Source: CAVVDT01 sp963747005
Lineage (GTDB): Bacteria > Pseudomonadota > Alphaproteobacteria > Rhizobiales > Aestuariivirgaceae
Length of the DNA: 64,000 nt
NCBI GenBank assembly: GCA_963747005.1
Contig: CAVVDT010000016.1
Coordinates: 1-64,000 of the forward strand
Reading direction: 5' to 3'
Both the position numbers and the translations under genes were made by a program. The notes under the pieces are model-generated. The model had not been told where the DNA came from. It saw only the letters and a list, made by a program, of their open reading frames with translations, and ran no database searches. Of the stretch, positions 62,007 to 64,000 are shown in pieces (position 1 is the first letter of the stretch; the number at the start of each line of letters is the position of its first letter).

Positions 62007-62981
62007 ATGAAGACAGCACTTGTATGCGGCGCCGGCGGGTTCATCGGCGGCCACATCGTGAAGCGGTTGAAGAACGAGGGTTTCTGGGTTCGCGGCGTGG
62101 ACCTGAAATTTCCCGAATTCGCCGAAACCGTCGCGGACGATTTCGTCATCGGCGACCTGCGCGACCAGACCGTGTGCCGCGACGTCGTGGACCGCAGGTT
62201 CGACGAGGTGTACCAGCTCGCCGCCGATATGGGCGGTGCCGGCTACATCTTCACCGGCGAGCACGACGCCGATGTCATGCACAATTCGGCCACCATCAAC
62301 CTCAACATGTCCGAGACCTGCCGCAAGCGCAACGTGAAGCGGATCTTCTATTCCTCCTCGGCCTGCATGTACCCGGCCTACAACCAGGAAGACCCCGACA
62401 ATCCCAACTGCGCGGAGGATTCCGCTTATCCGGCCGCGCCGGACAGCGAATACGGCTGGGAGAAGCTGTTCAGCGAACGCCTCTACCTCGCCTACAACCG
62501 CAACCACGACATGGAATGCCGGGTCGCGCGCTATCACAACATCTTCGGGCCGGAAGGCACCTGGACCGGCGGCAAGGAAAAGGCGCCGGCCGCCATCTGC
62601 CGCAAGGTGGCCGAGGCCAAGGATGGTGGCGAGATCGAAATCTGGGGCGACGGGCTCCAGACGCGTTCGTTCCTTTATGTCGATGAATGCGTCGAGGGAA
62701 CGCTGCGCCTGACGCGTTCGCGGCTGACGGGACCGTTCAACATCGGCTCGGAAGAAATGGTCACCATCAACCAGCTTGCCGATATGGCCATGGACATCGC
62801 CGGCAAGAAGCTGGCCTTGAACCATATCCCCGGTCCGCTGGGCGTGCGCGGCCGCAACTCCGACAACCGGCTGATCAAGGCGGAACTGAACTGGGCGCCG
62901 TCGCAATCGCTGCGCACCGGGCTTGAAAAGACCTATGCGTGGATCGAGGCGCAGGTATCGCGCAACGTGGCGCGCCAATAG
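62007..62981 (+). CDS. NAD-dependent epimerase, GDP-mannose 3,5-epimerase-like
   Basis: ATG preceded by GGAG. 324 residues of the extended SDR family: NAD site CGAGGFIGGHIVKRLKNEGF, then QLAADMGGAGYIFTGEHDAD, SSSACMYPAYNQEDPD and YGWEK (Y-x3-K). SKRIFY, RVARYHNIFGPEGTWTGGKE and WGDGLQTRSFLYVDECVEG, with PGPLGVRGRNSDN at the C-terminus, closely follow plant GDP-mannose 3,5-epimerase. That enzyme makes GDP-L-galactose and GDP-L-gulose. With manC in the same locus, a GDP-mannose-derived sugar for the surface glycan is likely. A UDP-sugar epimerase is the alternative. Confidence 0.85.
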   Translation: MKTALVCGAGGFIGGHIVKRLKNEGFWVRGVDLKFPEFAETVADDFVIGDLRDQTVCRDVVDRRFDEVYQLAADMGGAGYIFTGEHDADVMHNSATINLNMSETCRKRNVKRIFYSSSACMYPAYNQEDPDNPNCAEDSAYPAAPDSEYGWEKLFSERLYLAYNRNHDMECRVARYHNIFGPEGTWTGGKEKAPAAICRKVAEAKDGGEIEIWGDGLQTRSFLYVDECVEGTLRLTRSRLTGPFNIGSEEMVTINQLADMAMDIAGKKLALNHIPGPLGVRGRNSDNRLIKAELNWAPSQSLRTGLEKTYAWIEAQVSRNVARQ

Positions 62982-63231
62982 GAGTGCACGTCCGGCGCAA
63001 ACCCCTACCATTTCCGACCCGCCGAAACGGGTACCCGGTTGGGTGATGCGAGGGAGGACAGGGAGAAGCTGGACTAAGTGCAGCAGATCACAAGCGGGAA
63101 AATGCGCGCCGAGATGGTGGCGGGGGACTTGAAGACCGCCAAGCGCCATGCGTTTCTTGATAGTGGATGGCTATGAACTGCCGGGGAGCGTGGAATGGGG
63201 CTGAGGTGGCAACTGGCGTGGAGAAGGCTGA

Positions 63232-64000
63232 ATGGCAAACGTCGTGATTATCTACACCGGGAATGTCTGTTCCACCCCCATGATTGAGTATGCGCGCCTG
63301 AGCAAGAGCATCTACGTACCGGGGCGTGAGTTATTTGACTACTATAATTTTTCAAAAATATCAAATAATATTAATATTTGCAAGGATTTAGCCGAAATCT
63401 TCGATGCTCTTTTCCTAAGAAAGAGCTGTGCCTATCTTGAAAGTGATGGCCTTCTCAACTATCGCGGCGATCGGGCCGTTCCATCTACGCTTGTGAAGCC
63501 GCATGTGCTGTTCAAATGGCGATGCTTCCCCCCCGGCGCGCCCGGAAGTCACAAGATCGCCGAGGTTCTTGCAGCAAACAAAGCAACCCCGGTGGTCATG
63601 CTCCGTTCATCACTCTTAACGCAAGCTATCAAGGTTTTCCTGTCTGAAAGGGCCTACGGCGGAAGGTACCAGCAGTTCAAGACCAGCACCATGTCCAAGA
63701 AAATTTATGAATCCTACATCGAGAAACAAAAACAGATATCCATTGTTATTTCAGATTCTGATCTTAAAGAAATAAGGAAAATTGCAAAAGATTTCCTAAA
63801 TAGTTCGATTACTCAGATTGATAACATGCATTTCTATTTTCCGCACGTGCCGCAACCGTACCTTATATTTGCGGAAGACATTTTCAAACCTTTGATCGAT
63901 TTTGTACAATACGAATTCGCTCTCACGACTCTTTTCGGTGATTTTGACCCTCTCGATACCCACAGAGAGCCCACGGTTCGCAAAGGGGGATTGGAACTGT
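63232..64000 (+). CDS. Unidentified protein, cut off by the window end (sulfotransferase-like?)
   Basis: A frame opens at ATG 63232 (MANVVIIYTGNVCSTPMIEY) and stays open for 256 codons to the window end. It is visibly AT-richer than the rest of the locus. VVMLRSSLLTQAIKVFLSER could be a 3'-phosphate-binding-like segment, and the N-terminal VVIIYTGNVCSTPMIE a degenerate P-loop. If so it would be a third sulfotransferase-like gene. The resemblance is weak. No family is assigned with confidence. Confidence 0.5.
   Translation, partial: MANVVIIYTGNVCSTPMIEYARLSKSIYVPGRELFDYYNFSKISNNINICKDLAEIFDALFLRKSCAYLESDGLLNYRGDRAVPSTLVKPHVLFKWRCFPPGAPGSHKIAEVLAANKATPVVMLRSSLLTQAIKVFLSERAYGGRYQQFKTSTMSKKIYESYIEKQKQISIVISDSDLKEIRKIAKDFLNSSITQIDNMHFYFPHVPQPYLIFAEDIFKPLIDFVQYEFALTTLFGDFDPLDTHREPTVRKGGLEL

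Overview
The window is GC-rich DNA whose gene content and non-coding repeats suggest an alphaproteobacterium, probably of the Hyphomicrobiales. The clues are a palindromic repeat family of the GTCATGCCGG/ACTTGAT type, a paired-palindrome repeat at 14533-14644, an AsnC/Lrp-controlled alanine dehydrogenase, a MocR regulator, a compact ureDABCEFG operon and a tryptophan-tryptophylquinone (TTQ) amine dehydrogenase. No rRNA or tRNA gene and no CRISPR array was seen.

Left edge (1-3.3 kb): a Schlafen/AlbA_2 ATP-binding regulator gene on the minus strand is split by a 2.33-kb IS1595-type element. The element has imperfect terminal inverted repeats, an exact 8-bp target duplication, a twice-frameshifted transposase and four small passenger genes. 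The host gene has since decayed. Next (3.5-9 kb) comes an aromatic-amine-dehydrogenase-type operon (aauBEDA plus two c-type cytochromes), divergent from a MocR regulator. A secreted serralysin-like RTX protease and a DMT transporter follow.

11.8-23 kb is mainly carbon and sulfonate metabolism: lrp and ald (divergent), xsc (sulfoacetaldehyde acetyltransferase), pta and a short citrate synthase. Together they would take sulfoacetaldehyde through acetyl-phosphate and acetyl-CoA to citrate. An arsR/arsP-like pair follows. 23-38.5 kb is a mosaic of mostly single genes: pirin, an alpha/beta hydrolase with a ThDP enzyme, a GGDEF protein, pobA, a frameshifted RTX protein, a sulfatase, a MAPEG protein, dodecin, a tryptophan-2-monooxygenase-like flavoenzyme, a universal stress protein and a two-subunit CoA-transferase. 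At 38.9-40.5 kb a DNA methyltransferase with a nuclease-like C-terminal domain lies between two ~160-bp direct repeats.

40.8-50.2 kb holds a cytochrome, TerB, YccF, an EmrB-type exporter, an acyl-CoA dehydrogenase and the complete urease operon. 50.5-64 kb is a surface-glycan locus: a GDP-mannose-producing bifunctional enzyme, a GDP-mannose 3,5-epimerase-like protein, a fucosyltransferase-like protein, a two-domain glycosyltransferase, two sulfotransferase-like proteins and two coiled-coil proteins. One coiled-coil protein carries a 56-residue tandem repeat behind a methyltransferase domain. The last open frame runs off the window and is visibly AT-richer than its neighbours.

Several otherwise intact genes carry one single-base shift, often next to a short homopolymer. 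Some of these breaks may be sequencing errors. The AlbA-type gene is different: it also has an in-frame stop.
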